The notes: generated from the letters alone by a model not told the origin. A DNA stretch of 64,000 nucleotides from Lachnospiraceae bacterium OM04-12BH (GCA_003490145.1 QULQ01000004.1:124001-188000); one strand, 5' to 3'; shown: positions 1-8,720, numbered from the stretch's first letter. Translations and numbers: made by a program.

Positions 1-444
1 GAGACCAGGATCAGGGAAGGGGAAAACCTCCGGAATGATCTGATAGCAAAGCTGGAAGGAATGCTTGCGCATGTGGATTTCATCACAGAGCGTTCTCCGG
101 AGATCATCGAAGAGTACAAGGAGAAGCTTACGAAGAAGGTAGAGGAGCTTCTTTCTGATAAGCAGGTGGATGAAAGCAGACTTCTTATGGAAGTGACGAT
201 TTTTGCTGACAAGGTATGTGTAGATGAAGAACTGGTGCGGCTCCGTAGCCACATCACAGCTACAAGGGATGCACTGCTTGCAGGTGGAAGCATCGGAAGA
301 AAGCTGGATTTCATCGCACAGGAAATGAACCGTGAGGCGAATACGATCCTGTCAAAGTCAAGTGATCTTGAGATCTCAAACCGTGCGATTGAACTGAAAA
401 CAGAGATCGAGAAGGTAAGAGAGCAGATCCAGAATATTGAATAG
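1..444 (+). CDS. yicC: YicC family endoribonuclease, 5' end cut by window
   Basis: C-terminal 147 residues of a YicC/YloC protein. The reading frame is open from base 1, so the true start lies upstream of the window. The visible part is a charged helical segment followed by the conserved family end: motifs around [23 protein letters not shown](R)SH and [18 protein letters not shown], which is the DUF1732 C-terminal domain. Family members in E. coli and Bacillus act as endoribonucleases on small RNAs or mRNAs; that role is taken from the family. It sits 11 bp upstream of remA and gmk, the usual Clostridia/Bacilli order. Confidence 0.93.
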   Translation, partial: ETRIREGENLRNDLIAKLEGMLAHVDFITERSPEIIEEYKEKLTKKVEELLSDKQVDESRLLMEVTIFADKVCVDEELVRLRSHITATRDALLAGGSIGRKLDFIAQEMNREANTILSKSSDLEISNRAIELKTEIEKVREQIQNIE

Positions 445-455
445 AAGGTTTTGAT

Positions 456-719
456 GTGAACAAATTAATCCATATCGGCTTTGGAAATATTGTAAATGCC
501 GGAAAGATCATTGCGATAGTCAGTCCTGATTCGGCACCTGTCAAGCGTATGGTACAGAAGGCCAGGGAAGAGGGCAATGCCATCGATGCGACACAGGGAA
601 GAAGGACAAAGGCAGTCCTGGTGATGGAAAACAGCCAGCTTGTGCTTTCGGCACTGCTTCCGGAAACCATTGCCCAGAGGGCACAGATGGAGAGTAAAGA
701 TGAAAACGAAACAGCATAA
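456..719 (+). CDS. remA: RemA/DUF370 family DNA-binding regulator
   Basis: 87-residue protein, the typical RemA length, with the family core [12 protein letters not shown] near the N-terminus, then SPDSAPVKR and a [11 protein letters not shown] segment. RemA is a small oligomeric DNA-binding protein that activates extracellular-matrix and osmoprotection genes in Bacillus; its targets here are unknown. The start is a GTG at 456, because the preceding TTG-ATG run does not give an open frame into the family N-terminus. The gene overlaps the start of gmk by 20 bp, so the two are co-transcribed and probably translationally coupled. Confidence 0.93.
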   Translation: MNKLIHIGFGNIVNAGKIIAIVSPDSAPVKRMVQKAREEGNAIDATQGRRTKAVLVMENSQLVLSALLPETIAQRAQMESKDENETA

Positions 720-1335
720 AGGAATTCTGATCGTTGTTTCCGGATTTTCCGGGGCAGGCAAGGGAACATTGATGAAGCGGCTTGTCAGTGATTATGACAA
801 TTATGCCTTATCTGTTTCCATGACAACGAGACAGCCAAGAACAGGTGAAGTAGATGGAAGGGAGTATTTCTTTTCCACGAAAGAGGAATTTGAAAAGAAA
901 ATAGAAGAAGAGGGACTTGTGGAATATGCCTGCTACTGTGGCAACTACTACGGAACCCCGAGAGAGTATGTGGAGAAGAAGCTGGAAGAGGGGCAGGATG
1001 TGATCCTGGAGATCGAGATCCAGGGAGCCCTCAAGATCAAACAGAAGTTTCCCACAGCCCTGCTGCTGTTTGTGATGCCGCCGAGTGCAGCGGAGCTGAA
1101 GCGCCGGCTTGTAGGACGCGGTACAGAAACAGAGGATGTTATCGAAAAGAGGCTTAAGAGAGCCACAGAAGAGGCAGAGGGAATCGAGAATTACGATTAT
1201 ATCGTGATCAATGATAACCTGGAAGAATGTGTGAGGGAAATGCACGGCCTGATCATGGCGGCACATGAAACACCGGCACGAAATCAGGAATTTATCAATA
1301 AAGTAAGAAAGGAGCTGGAAGCTTTCACAGAATAG
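700..1335 (+). CDS. gmk: guanylate kinase
   Basis: 211 residues, normal length for Gmk. It phosphorylates GMP to GDP with ATP in purine nucleotide synthesis and recycling. The P-loop GFSGAGKGT is at residues 15-23, followed by the GMP-binding segment with [19 protein letters not shown]. The lid and later helices contain RRLVGRGTE and the ending HGLIMAAHE...RNQEFINKV. An in-frame ATG lies upstream at 640, but that reading adds a basic extension inside remA; the ATG at 700 has a GGAG seven bases before it and starts at the family N-terminus. Operon with yicC, remA and rpoZ. Confidence 0.96.
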   Translation: MKTKQHKGILIVVSGFSGAGKGTLMKRLVSDYDNYALSVSMTTRQPRTGEVDGREYFFSTKEEFEKKIEEEGLVEYACYCGNYYGTPREYVEKKLEEGQDVILEIEIQGALKIKQKFPTALLLFVMPPSAAELKRRLVGRGTETEDVIEKRLKRATEEAEGIENYDYIVINDNLEECVREMHGLIMAAHETPARNQEFINKVRKELEAFTE

Positions 1336-1357
1336 GCTTTCAGGGAAGGAGAAAATT

Positions 1358-1591
1358 ATGTTACATCCGTCTTATTCAGATTTAATGAAGGTAGTAAACA
1401 GTGAGGTTGAGCCTGGAGAGGCTCCCGTAGTTAACAGCCGCTATTCCATCGTTATGGCAACATCCAAGCGTGCCAGACAGATCATTGGAGGAGATGAGCC
1501 GCTTGTGAATGCAAAGGACAGCAAGCCTTTATCCATTGCGGTAGAGGAGCTGAATCAGGGCAAGATCAAGATTCTTGCAGATGAAGACTAA
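1358..1591 (+). CDS. rpoZ: DNA-directed RNA polymerase omega subunit
   Basis: 77-residue omega subunit. It begins MLHPSYSDLMKVVN and carries the typical SRYSIVMATSKRARQII segment (omega signature with conserved R-x-Q-I), ending in an acidic tail. Omega helps assemble and stabilise RNA polymerase. A GGAAGGAG ribosome binding site precedes the ATG, 22 bp after gmk. In many Clostridia priA or coaBC follows; here rimO follows instead. Confidence 0.95.
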   Translation: MLHPSYSDLMKVVNSEVEPGEAPVVNSRYSIVMATSKRARQIIGGDEPLVNAKDSKPLSIAVEELNQGKIKILADED

Positions 1592-1599
1592 AGAATCAA

Positions 1600-1627
1600 T
1601 GGCGGCCGGCAAAAGGGCCGCTGTTTC
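1600..1627 (+). terminator. weak terminator-like hairpin between rpoZ and rimO
   Basis: GCGGCC at 1602-1607 can pair with GGCCGC at 1616-1621, followed by a short TGTTT run. The stem is GC-rich but the T tract is poor, so it may only reduce read-through into rimO. No promoter was seen between it and rimO. Confidence 0.4.
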
Positions 1628-1656
1628 ACTATTAGAGAGCAGGGAAGGACAAAGGC

Positions 1657-2985
1657 ATGAATATTTTATTTGTATCCCTTGGCTGTGATAAGAATTTGGT
1701 AGATTCTGAAGTGATGCTTGGCATGCTGAAGGAGAGGGGATACACCTTTACCGATGATCAGACACAGGCAGATGCGGCGGTAGTCAATACCTGCTGCTTT
1801 ATCAATGACGCCAAGGAAGAGAGCATCCAGACGATCCTGGAGCTTGCTGAACTGAAAAAAACAGGGCAGCTTAAGGCACTGGTCGTAGCGGGGTGCCTGG
1901 CACAGCGCTATCAGGCAGAGATCCAGAAAGAAATTGAAGAGGTAGATGCCATTATCGGCACAACAGCACTGGAAAGGGTAGTTGAGACACTGGATGAGGT
2001 ACTGGCCGGTAAGGGAGAGAACCATCTGGAAGCTCTTGACAAGGCGCCTCTTGGAGGTAAAGAAAGAGTACTTACAACAGGAGGATATTTTTCCTATCTG
2101 AAGATTGCAGAGGGCTGCAACAAGCACTGCACCTATTGTATTATCCCAAAGGTCAGGGGCGAATACAGGAGTGTTCCAATGGAGCTGCTTCTGGATGAGG
2201 CAAGACAGCTTGCCGGTAAAGGGATCAAAGAACTGATTCTTGTTGCACAGGAAACGACCCTGTATGGAATGGACTTGTACGGAGAAAAAAAACTGCCGGA
2301 GCTTCTTGACAGGCTTTGCGAAATAGAAGGGCTTATCTGGATCCGGATCATGTACTGTTATCCGGAGGAGATCACACAGGAGCTGATCGATGTGATGAAG
2401 AGGCAGCCGAAGATCTGTCATTACCTGGATATTCCGATCCAGAGCGGCAGTGACAGGATCCTGAAGCTGATGGGCAGAAGAACAGATACGGCGCAGATTG
2501 AAGCGCTGGTAGACCATCTGCGGGAAGAGATCCCGGATATCTGCATCAGGACTACTTTTATTACCGGATTCCCCACAGAAACAGAAGAAGATTTTACTGA
2601 AACCATGGAGTTTATCAACCGTATGGAGTTCGACCGGCTGGGAGCCTTTACCTATTCACCGGAGGAAGGAACACCGGCATCTGGCATGGATGGCCAGGTG
2701 GAGGAAGAAATCAAGATCAGGAGACAGCAGGAAATGATGGAGCTCCAGCAGGAGATCGCCTTTGAAGCGGCAGAGAACATGAAGGGCAGGGAGCTGACTG
2801 TCATGATTGAAGGAAAGCTTGCTGGGGAGGATGTCTATGTGGCAAGAACCTATAAGGACGCTCCTTCGGTAGATGGCTATCTGTTTGTGGATACGGACTG
2901 GTCACTGATGAGCGGTGATTTTGTAAGGGTGCGCGTGACAGGAGCCAATGAATATGACCTGATCGGTGAGATTATAGAAGAATAA
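1657..2985 (+). CDS. rimO: ribosomal protein S12 methylthiotransferase RimO
   Basis: 442 residues, normal for RimO. It is a radical-SAM enzyme that adds a methylthio group to an aspartate of ribosomal protein S12. The N-terminal UPF0004 domain has the three cluster cysteines in SLGCDKN, VNTCCF and AGCLAQR. The radical-SAM motif EGCNKHCTYCIIPKVRG follows at about residues 150-165, and a TRAM-type domain lies at the C-terminus. RimO rather than MiaB is indicated by the SLGCDKNLVDSE start and the CYPEEIT and IPIQSGSD motifs. Starts at an ATG after GGGAAGGAC. The next gene, pgsA, is 13 bp downstream. Confidence 0.95.
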   Translation: MNILFVSLGCDKNLVDSEVMLGMLKERGYTFTDDQTQADAAVVNTCCFINDAKEESIQTILELAELKKTGQLKALVVAGCLAQRYQAEIQKEIEEVDAIIGTTALERVVETLDEVLAGKGENHLEALDKAPLGGKERVLTTGGYFSYLKIAEGCNKHCTYCIIPKVRGEYRSVPMELLLDEARQLAGKGIKELILVAQETTLYGMDLYGEKKLPELLDRLCEIEGLIWIRIMYCYPEEITQELIDVMKRQPKICHYLDIPIQSGSDRILKLMGRRTDTAQIEALVDHLREEIPDICIRTTFITGFPTETEEDFTETMEFINRMEFDRLGAFTYSPEEGTPASGMDGQVEEEIKIRRQQEMMELQQEIAFEAAENMKGRELTVMIEGKLAGEDVYVARTYKDAPSVDGYLFVDTDWSLMSGDFVRVRVTGANEYDLIGEIIEE

Positions 2986-2998
2986 AGGAGAGCAAGCT

Positions 2999-3532
2999 AT
3001 GAATTTACCTAACAAACTGACAATATTCAGAGTGATTCTGATTCCCTTTTTCCTGGTATTCCTTTTAGTACCTGGTATTCCGGCAGGCAACTGGATTGCC
3101 CTTGGTATCTTTATTGCAGCCAGCCTGACAGATCTTCTGGATGGAAAGATCGCCAGAAAATACAATCTGGTCACTAACTTTGGAAAGTTTATGGATCCGC
3201 TGGCAGATAAGCTGCTTGTGTGTTCTGCACTGATCTGTCTGACCGGGCTTGGCAGGATCCCTTCCTATATGGTAGTTATTATTATTGCAAGGGAATTTAC
3301 AATCAGTGGCTTTCGTCTGATCGCAGCAGATAATGGAGTTGTGATCGCTGCAAGCTACTGGGGCAAGTTCAAGACGACCTTCCAGATGATCGCAGTCTGT
3401 CTGATGATCGCCAATATTCCGGCGCTGCAGTTTCTGACAACGATAATAACCTGGATCGCAGTGATCCTCACGATCGTATCACTGATTGATTATCTGATCA
3501 AGAATAAAGATGTACTGAAGGAACAGAAATAA
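2999..3532 (+). CDS. pgsA: CDP-diacylglycerol-glycerol-3-phosphate 3-phosphatidyltransferase
   Basis: 177-residue polytopic membrane protein that makes phosphatidylglycerophosphate from CDP-diacylglycerol and glycerol-3-phosphate. The CDP-alcohol phosphotransferase motif is seen as DLLDGKIARKY, then FGKFMDPLADK, at about residues 42-68, with the conserved Asp residues in place. N-terminal NLPNKLTIFRVILIP is typical of PgsA. AAAGGAG precedes the ATG. Its TAA stop shares one base with the ATG of the next gene (TAATG), indicating translational coupling. Confidence 0.96.
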   Translation: MNLPNKLTIFRVILIPFFLVFLLVPGIPAGNWIALGIFIAASLTDLLDGKIARKYNLVTNFGKFMDPLADKLLVCSALICLTGLGRIPSYMVVIIIAREFTISGFRLIAADNGVVIAASYWGKFKTTFQMIAVCLMIANIPALQFLTTIITWIAVILTIVSLIDYLIKNKDVLKEQK

Positions 3533-4035
3533 TGACACTGGAAGAAACAGCAGTAGAAAAGCTGCTTGCAAAAGGGTATACGGTAACTACGGCAGAATCC
3601 TGTACAGGTGGGCTCATCGCAGCAACACTGATCAATGTGTCCGGTGTTTCAGAGATTTACAGGGAGGGCTACATTACCTATGCCAATGAATCCAAGGAAA
3701 AGCTTCTTGGGGTTAAAGGCGAAACCCTGAGAAATTATGGTGCAGTCAGTGAACAGACTGCATATGAAATGGCTGCGGGAGCTGCAAAAAATGCAGGGGC
3801 GGATGCAGCTCTTGTTTCTACCGGTATAGCAGGCCCTTCCGGAGGAACAAAGGAAAAGCCGGTAGGACTTGTTTATCTTGGATGCTGTCTGAGGGGCAGG
3901 ATAACTGTCAGAAGGGAAATCTTCCATGGTGACAGGGAAAGTATCCGCAGACAGGCGGTAACAGCAGCACTTAAGCTGCTCATTGCCACGCTTTCAGAAG
4001 AAACGGATTCTCAAGTGCAGGAGGGATCGATATGA
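3532..4035 (+). CDS. CinA C-terminal-type nicotinamide-nucleotide amidohydrolase
   Basis: 167 residues, the short form containing only the PncC/CinA C-terminal domain. It begins with a helix then TTAESCTGGLIAATL (active-site serine and GG), followed by EGYITYANESK, GAVSEQTA and STGIAGPSGGTKEKPVGLV, all diagnostic of the family. The enzyme converts nicotinamide mononucleotide to nicotinate mononucleotide and ammonia. The N-terminal molybdopterin-binding-like domain of full CinA is absent. It lies next to pgsA and close to recA, as cinA does in many Firmicutes. ATGA overlap with the next gene. Confidence 0.92.
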   Translation: MTLEETAVEKLLAKGYTVTTAESCTGGLIAATLINVSGVSEIYREGYITYANESKEKLLGVKGETLRNYGAVSEQTAYEMAAGAAKNAGADAALVSTGIAGPSGGTKEKPVGLVYLGCCLRGRITVRREIFHGDRESIRRQAVTAALKLLIATLSEETDSQVQEGSI

Positions 4036-4892
4036 AAAAGAAATGGACAACCGGAAAAATTATTGGTGTCAGTATGCTTTTAGTACTTGGTGTTGTGATC
4101 CTGTGGATCGCATTTGTGGCGAGTGTTTACCAGCTTGCTACAGTGATCGAGGGAATAGAGAGGATAACAGCAGGGCGTGCGGGAATCACCGGAGACTCTG
4201 ACGATATGGATGGGTATGATATAGAAGATTTCCTGAATGGTGACAGTGATGAGGAGTATTATGACTTTGAGCAGGATATCAGGGATGATCTGTCCTATGA
4301 AGTGGAGCTTGAGGAATTTGATAAGGAAGATTATGACTGTCCCGAAGGGACAGAGGCAAGGCTTGCCATTACATATCCGGTAGTGACCGGTGATATTCCG
4401 AATGTGGAAGAGATCAACCGGAAGCTTTATGAAGAAGTCACAGCAGCGGATGAATATATCACTGCCGTTGCCGATCTCATGGAAGATGGGGACTCCTTTG
4501 AATATCAGAGTGAATGCTATGTTACCTATATGGATGAGGATATTCTGAGTGTTGCATTTCAGGAACGGGGGATACTGAATGATTCCATGATAGGGGCTGT
4601 CATCGTTTCTATGAATTTTGACCTGCAGACAGGACTTCCTGTGGGTAATACCGGCATCCTTGATATTGATGATGAGTTTGCCATTGATTTCAGAAAACGC
4701 TGTGAGGAGCAGAATGGTGAGATCAATGGACTTAACTATTATTCAGATCAGCAGATCAGAGAGTATCTGACAAATGAAAATTCATTGATCATCTTCTATA
4801 CACCGCTTGGAATGGAGGTCGGAATCAATTATGATGACGGCTGGGCAACCGTTACCTATAAGGACTATGAGAAGTTTACAAAACAGTTCTGA
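4032..4892 (+). CDS. membrane-anchored DUF3298-like protein
   Basis: 286 residues. A short basic N-terminus (MKKKWTTGK) is followed by one transmembrane segment at about residues 10-35. Then comes a very acidic linker (about residues 55-95, rich in D, E and Y) and an extracytoplasmic globular part with SECYVTYMDEDILSVAF and YDDGWATVTYKDY. The C-terminal part resembles the DUF3298/DUF4163 fold known from RsiV-type proteins, but there is no cytoplasmic anti-sigma domain before the membrane segment, so an anti-sigma role is not supported. The function is unknown. It overlaps the preceding gene by four bases and ends the operon. Confidence 0.75.
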   Translation: MKKKWTTGKIIGVSMLLVLGVVILWIAFVASVYQLATVIEGIERITAGRAGITGDSDDMDGYDIEDFLNGDSDEEYYDFEQDIRDDLSYEVELEEFDKEDYDCPEGTEARLAITYPVVTGDIPNVEEINRKLYEEVTAADEYITAVADLMEDGDSFEYQSECYVTYMDEDILSVAFQERGILNDSMIGAVIVSMNFDLQTGLPVGNTGILDIDDEFAIDFRKRCEEQNGEINGLNYYSDQQIREYLTNENSLIIFYTPLGMEVGINYDDGWATVTYKDYEKFTKQF

Positions 4893-4903
4893 TTAAACAA
4901 TAG

Positions 4904-4940
4904 TGTGCTTCCTGATCTGCCGGGGAGCACATTATTTTTT
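4904..4940 (+). terminator. intrinsic terminator after the pgsA-cinA operon
   Basis: GTGCTTCC pairs with GGGGAGCAC (one G-T pair) around a short loop, followed by ATTATTTTTT. It begins about 12 bases after the stop codon at 4892 and separates this operon from recA. Confidence 0.8.
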
Positions 4941-4971
4941 GGAAAAGACAGTATTTTTTGATATTCGTTTC

Positions 4972-5000
4972 TTGCGAAAGGCAGGGCTCTATGGTAATAT
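4972..5000 (+). promoter_or_regulatory. candidate distal promoter upstream of recA
   Basis: TTGCGA (4972-4977), a 17-base spacer, then TAATAT (4995-5000) with TGG just before it (extended -10). It would give a leader of about 245 bases before recA. Seen by eye only. No reading frame in the following 200 bases looks coding. Confidence 0.4.
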
Positions 5001-5113
5001 AAAACAGTAATCGGATCCGGGATCACAGGGATCTGCCATCAAATATCTGCTTTGCATATCCGGCATCTTCTGCCAAACATCCAAAGCGATCAGAAAAGAG
5101 GGGAGAGATGCCA

Positions 5114-5142
5114 TTGAGGGAGTTTTTTGGGACTCGTAATAT
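5114..5142 (+). promoter_or_regulatory. candidate second promoter upstream of recA
   Basis: TTGAGG (5114-5119), a 17-base spacer, and TAATAT (5137-5142). It lies upstream of both LexA-like boxes. It could give basal recA expression that the operators still block by roadblock; this is inference. Confidence 0.35.
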
Positions 5143-5181
5143 GATAGAATAAGGATATAAGAAAAGAAAACAAAATTGGGA

Positions 5182-5208
5182 TTGACAGGAACAAATGTTT
5201 GGTATACT
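5182..5208 (+). promoter_or_regulatory. recA proximal promoter with embedded LexA operator
   Basis: A perfect TTGACA (5182-5187) and TATACT (5203-5208) are separated by 15 bases, slightly short of the optimum. The whole spacer is a LexA-like box, so repressor binding would cover the promoter. Confidence 0.65.
5188..5201. promoter_or_regulatory. LexA (DinR) box 1
   Basis: GGAACAAATGTTTG matches the Gram-positive SOS box CGAACRNRYGTTYC at every position except the outermost base of each arm. It fills the -35/-10 spacer of the recA promoter. Confidence 0.78.
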
Positions 5209-5216
5209 CTTAAATG

Positions 5217-5230
5217 AGAACAGATGTTCC
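5217..5230. promoter_or_regulatory. LexA (DinR) box 2
   Basis: AGAACAGATGTTCC matches CGAACRNRYGTTYC except for the first base. It lies just downstream of the -10 element, 29 bp centre to centre from box 1, which is close to three helical turns. Confidence 0.8.
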
Positions 5231-5252
5231 TTCTGGAAGGAGAACTTATTTT

Positions 5253-6281
5253 ATGGAAAAGAACGAAAAGCTGAAGGCATTGGACGCAGCCCTTGGACAG
5301 ATTGAGAAGCAGTTCGGTAAGGGAGCTGTCATGAAGCTGGGAGATCCGGCAGCACAGATGAATATAGAAACGATCCCTACAGGATCCCTGAGCCTTGATA
5401 TTGCCCTTGGCCTTGGTGGTATCCCCAAGGGAAGGGTCATTGAGATCTATGGACCGGAATCCAGTGGTAAGACGACGGTTACCCTGCACATGATCGCAGA
5501 GGTGCAGAAGACAGGCGGTATTGCCGGGTTTATTGATGCTGAGCATGCGCTGGATCCTGTATATGCGAAGAATATCGGTGTAGACGTGGATAATCTGTAT
5601 ATTTCACAGCCTGACAATGGTGAACAGGCACTGGAGATCACAGAGACCATGGTACGCTCCGGTGCCCTTGATATTGTTGTTGTTGACTCGGTAGCCGCCC
5701 TTGTACCGAAGGCTGAGATTGATGGTGATATGGGAGATTCCCATGTCGGTCTACAGGCCAGACTGATGAGCCAGGCACTGCGTAAGCTGACTGCAGTGAT
5801 CAGTAAGTCCAACTGTACGGTTGTATTTATCAACCAGCTCCGCGAGAAGGTTGGTGTGATGTTCGGCAATCCGGAGACTACGACCGGCGGGCGTGCACTG
5901 AAGTTCTATTCTTCAGTCAGGATGGATGTCAGAAGGATTGAATCCCTGAAGCAGGGTGGTGAAGTGATCGGAAACAGGACCAGAGTCAAAGTGGTGAAGA
6001 ATAAGATTGCACCTCCGTTTAAGGAAGCAGAATTCGATATCATGTTTGGGGAAGGTATTTCCTATGTGGGAGATGTGCTGGATCTGGCATCTAATGTGGG
6101 TATCATTAACAAGAGTGGTGCGTGGTACGCTTATGAGGGAAATAAGATCGGACAGGGAAGAGAGAATTCCAAGATCTATCTGAAAGAGCATCCAGACATT
6201 TGTGAGGAAGTAGCGGAGAAGGTACGTGAGCATTTCCATATTGGAGAGACACCTGCCCCAGAAGCCAAGGAAGAGGAATAG
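5253..6281 (+). CDS. recA: recombinase RecA
   Basis: 342 residues. RecA forms ATP-dependent filaments on single-stranded DNA, catalyses strand exchange and triggers LexA self-cleavage. Seen: Walker [10 protein letters not shown], Walker B region [14 protein letters not shown], the L2 region ([32 protein letters not shown]) and an acidic C-terminus. An upstream in-frame ATG at 5214 is rejected because it overlaps the second LexA box and lies at the expected transcription start; the ATG at 5253 follows GGAAGGAG and gives the family N-terminus. The recX start is three bases after the stop. Confidence 0.98.
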   Translation: MEKNEKLKALDAALGQIEKQFGKGAVMKLGDPAAQMNIETIPTGSLSLDIALGLGGIPKGRVIEIYGPESSGKTTVTLHMIAEVQKTGGIAGFIDAEHALDPVYAKNIGVDVDNLYISQPDNGEQALEITETMVRSGALDIVVVDSVAALVPKAEIDGDMGDSHVGLQARLMSQALRKLTAVISKSNCTVVFINQLREKVGVMFGNPETTTGGRALKFYSSVRMDVRRIESLKQGGEVIGNRTRVKVVKNKIAPPFKEAEFDIMFGEGISYVGDVLDLASNVGIINKSGAWYAYEGNKIGQGRENSKIYLKEHPDICEEVAEKVREHFHIGETPAPEAKEEE

Positions 6282-6284
6282 CTC

Positions 6285-6908
6285 ATGACTGTTACTGCAA
6301 TCAGAGACATCGCGAAATCCCGGGTTCAGGTCAGTATTGATGAAACATTCGCCTTTGTATTATACAAAGGCGAATTGCGTTCTTACGGGCTGAAAGAGGG
6401 ACAGGAAATAACGGAAGAAGCCTACAGGGATATTATGGAGAAGCTTCTACCAAGAAGGGCAAAGCTGCGGGCTATGAATCTGCTAAAGAACCGAAGCTAT
6501 ACCGAAAAACAGCTTTATGACAAACTGAAGGCGGGTGATTATCCGGAGGAAATCATAGAGCAGGCACTTGATTATGTCAGATCCTACCATTATATAGATG
6601 ACAGACAGTATGCAGAAGATTATATTGAATATCATAAGGAAAGCAGGAGCAGAAGCAGGATCATCAGGGATCTTGTACAGAAGGGGGTTTCTATTGAGCT
6701 TGCCGGGGAGGTTTATGAAGAGAAGGCAGGAGAGGACAGAACAGAACTTGAAAAAGAACAGATCCTGAATTTGATGCATAAGAAAAATTTTATCCCGAAT
6801 GAGGCTACTTTTGAAGAAAAACAGAAGTTTTCAGCACTTTTGTACAGAAAAGGATTTCAGGCTGATACGATCCGATGTGCACTTTTACTTGACAGCACAA
6901 CGATTTAA
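6285..6908 (+). CDS. recX: regulatory protein RecX
   Basis: 207 residues. RecX proteins bind RecA filaments and limit or modulate their activity. Family features seen: the three-helix repeats with LLKNRSYTEKQLYDKLKAGDYP, then ALDYVRSYHYIDDRQYAEDYIEYH and SRSRIIRDLVQKGVS at about residues 65-135. The start ATG follows a GAGG inside the last recA codons, and the three-base gap makes co-transcription and SOS co-control with recA almost certain. Ends before an AT-rich gap leading to RNase Y. Confidence 0.93.
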   Translation: MTVTAIRDIAKSRVQVSIDETFAFVLYKGELRSYGLKEGQEITEEAYRDIMEKLLPRRAKLRAMNLLKNRSYTEKQLYDKLKAGDYPEEIIEQALDYVRSYHYIDDRQYAEDYIEYHKESRSRSRIIRDLVQKGVSIELAGEVYEEKAGEDRTELEKEQILNLMHKKNFIPNEATFEEKQKFSALLYRKGFQADTIRCALLLDSTTI

Positions 6909-6932
6909 GTTTAAAATTTAAGTGTTGTAAAT

Positions 6933-6961
6933 TTGTTGCTAGAATGTTTCTACATACATTC
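6933..6961 (+). promoter_or_regulatory. possible promoter/inverted repeat upstream of RNase Y
   Basis: The 102-base recX-rny gap is AT-rich. TTGTTG (6933-6938) and TACATT (6955-6960) are 16 bases apart. GAATGT (6942-6947) and ACATTC (6956-6961) form a six-base inverted repeat across the spacer. Both are weak. The ribosome binding site AAGGAGG before 7011 is clear. Confidence 0.3.
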
Positions 6962-7010
6962 TATATAGATAAGCGTACAATGAAAATTTAATAAGGAGGT
7001 GCTCCTGTAA

Positions 7011-8558
7011 ATGGTGCAAGTTTTGATAGCAGTAGTCGTTACCCTGATTATTGCCGCTACTGTCACCTGGTTTCTGGCATCTGCATACCATAAGAAAGTA
7101 TCAGAAGCTAAGATCGGAAGTGCAGAAGATAAGGCAAGGGAGATTATTGATGAAGCTCTGAAAACTGCTGAAACCAAAAAGCGTGAATCTCTTCTTGAGG
7201 TCAAGGAGGAGTCCATTCGTGCCAAGAACGAACTGGACAAGGAGATCAAGGAACGTCGTGCCGAAGCACAGCGTTATGAGCGCAGAGTCCAGCAGAAGGA
7301 AGAAGCCATCGATAAGAAATCAGATGCGATCGAAAAGAAAGAGGCCGGGCTGGCTGCAAGGGAGGAAGAACTTGCAAAGCAGCGGGAAGAAATTTCAAAG
7401 CTGAACGAGCAGAGAATACAGGAACTGGAACGAATCTCAGGTTTAACCTCCGAACAGGCAAAAGAGTATTTACTTAAAATTGTTGAAGATGAAGTGAAAC
7501 ATGAAACGGCTGTCATGATCAAGGAAATGGAGAGCCGTGCTAAAGAAGAAGCAGACAAAAAAGCAAAGGAATATGTAGTTAACGCGATTCAGAAATGTGC
7601 AGCAGATCACGTATCAGAAACTACAATTTCCGTTGTCCAGCTTCCGAATGACGAAATGAAGGGCCGTATCATCGGAAGAGAGGGAAGAAATATCAGAACT
7701 CTCGAAACACTGACAGGTGTGGATCTGATCATTGATGATACACCGGAAGCCGTTATTTTATCAGGTTTTGACCCGATTCGCCGTGAGGTGGCAAGAATTG
7801 CCCTTGAAAAACTCATCGTGGATGGAAGAATCCATCCGGCAAGAATTGAAGAGATGGTTGAAAAGGCGCAAAAAGAAGTAGAAGTGATGATCAAAGAGGA
7901 AGGTGAGGCAGCTACCCTTGAAGTAGGTGTGCATGGTATTCACCCTGAACTTATCAAACTCCTTGGTAAGATGAAGTTCAGAACAAGCTATGGTCAGAAT
8001 GCATTAAAGCATTCCATCGAAGTGGCACAGTTGTCAGGACTGCTTGCTGCAGAAATGGGACTTGATGTCAGAGTTGCCAAGCGTGCAGGTCTGCTGCATG
8101 ATATTGGTAAGGCTGTGGATCATGAGATGGAAGGTTCCCACATTCAGCTTGGCGTAGACCTTTGCAGAAAGTATAAGGAATCCGCAATTGTGATCAATGC
8201 CGTTGAGGCGCATCATGGTGATGTAGAGCCCCAGTCATTAATTGCATGTATTGTACAGGCTGCAGATACAATATCCGCTGCAAGACCGGGCGCAAGAAGA
8301 GAAACGCTTGAGACATATACAAGCAGACTCAAACAGTTAGAAGATATAACAAACAATTTTAAAGGTGTAGATAAGTCTTTTGCTATTCAGGCTGGTAGAG
8401 AGGTTCGTGTAATGGTAGTTCCAGACCAGATCAGTGATTCTGATATGGTATTGCTGGCAAGAGATATTTCCAAGAAGATTGAAGCTGAAATGGAATATCC
8501 CGGACAGATTAAGGTCAATGTAATTCGCGAGAGCCGAGTAATTGATTATGCAAAATAA
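7011..8558 (+). CDS. rny: ribonuclease Y
   Basis: 515 residues, usual length. It is a membrane-anchored endoribonuclease that starts mRNA decay in many Firmicutes. An N-terminal transmembrane helix covers about residues 3-25, a long charged coiled coil about 28-165, a KH domain with [15 protein letters not shown] at about 215-240, and an HD domain with HDIGK (H363, D364) and EAHHGDVEP. The Walker-like part of the degradosome scaffold is absent, as expected. Starts at an ATG after AAGGAGGTGCTCC. Ends just before a strong terminator, so it forms a single transcription unit or the tail of recA-recX read-through. Confidence 0.96.
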   Translation: MVQVLIAVVVTLIIAATVTWFLASAYHKKVSEAKIGSAEDKAREIIDEALKTAETKKRESLLEVKEESIRAKNELDKEIKERRAEAQRYERRVQQKEEAIDKKSDAIEKKEAGLAAREEELAKQREEISKLNEQRIQELERISGLTSEQAKEYLLKIVEDEVKHETAVMIKEMESRAKEEADKKAKEYVVNAIQKCAADHVSETTISVVQLPNDEMKGRIIGREGRNIRTLETLTGVDLIIDDTPEAVILSGFDPIRREVARIALEKLIVDGRIHPARIEEMVEKAQKEVEVMIKEEGEAATLEVGVHGIHPELIKLLGKMKFRTSYGQNALKHSIEVAQLSGLLAAEMGLDVRVAKRAGLLHDIGKAVDHEMEGSHIQLGVDLCRKYKESAIVINAVEAHHGDVEPQSLIACIVQAADTISAARPGARRETLETYTSRLKQLEDITNNFKGVDKSFAIQAGREVRVMVVPDQISDSDMVLLARDISKKIEAEMEYPGQIKVNVIRESRVIDYAK

Positions 8559-8568
8559 GTAATTGAAA

Positions 8569-8602
8569 AGGGGTTTGGCATGTTATGCCAGACCCTTTTT
8601 TC
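8569..8602 (+). terminator. strong intrinsic terminator after rny
   Basis: GGGTTTGGCAT pairs with ATGCCAGACCC across a GTT loop with one G-T pair, followed by TTTTTT. About ten bases after the rny stop. Confidence 0.9.
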
Positions 8603-8663
8603 TTATGTATGTACAGAAAAGGGGAAACCGCTGAAGAGGAGCAGAATGTTTTCAAAAAAATAC

Positions 8664-8692
8664 TTGCTGTATTTTATCCTCTATAGTACAAT
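8664..8692 (+). promoter_or_regulatory. sigma-A type promoter for the aminotransferase
   Basis: TTGCTG (8664-8669), 17 bases, TACAAT (8687-8692). It follows the rny terminator and precedes the aminotransferase by about 70 bases. Confidence 0.6.
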
Positions 8693-8708
8693 ATATCGTG
8701 GCAATTGG

Positions 8709-8720
8709 ATTGTATACAAT
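8709..8720. promoter_or_regulatory. perfect 12-base palindrome, candidate operator
   Basis: ATTGTATACAAT is a perfect palindrome, with outer GGAT/ATCC partly extending the symmetry. It lies just downstream of the probable transcription start of the aminotransferase gene. Sequences of this form are bound by GntR-family repressors; no such regulator is in the window, so the identity is open. Confidence 0.4.

Noticed and set aside
311..769. Long minus-strand open frames opposite yicC, gmk, rimO, infB and others
   Set aside because: They mirror strongly coding plus-strand genes, have no ribosome sites and show Cys/Leu/Ser-rich composition typical of antisense shadows.
4032..4892. DUF3298-like protein as an anti-sigma factor of the RsiV type
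   Set aside because: Only about ten residues precede the membrane helix, so no sigma-binding domain exists, and no sigma factor gene is adjacent.
5214..5252. Upstream in-frame ATG of recA adding 13 residues
   Set aside because: It lies at the predicted transcription start, overlaps LexA box 2 and lacks a ribosome site; the ATG at 5253 has GGAAGGAG.
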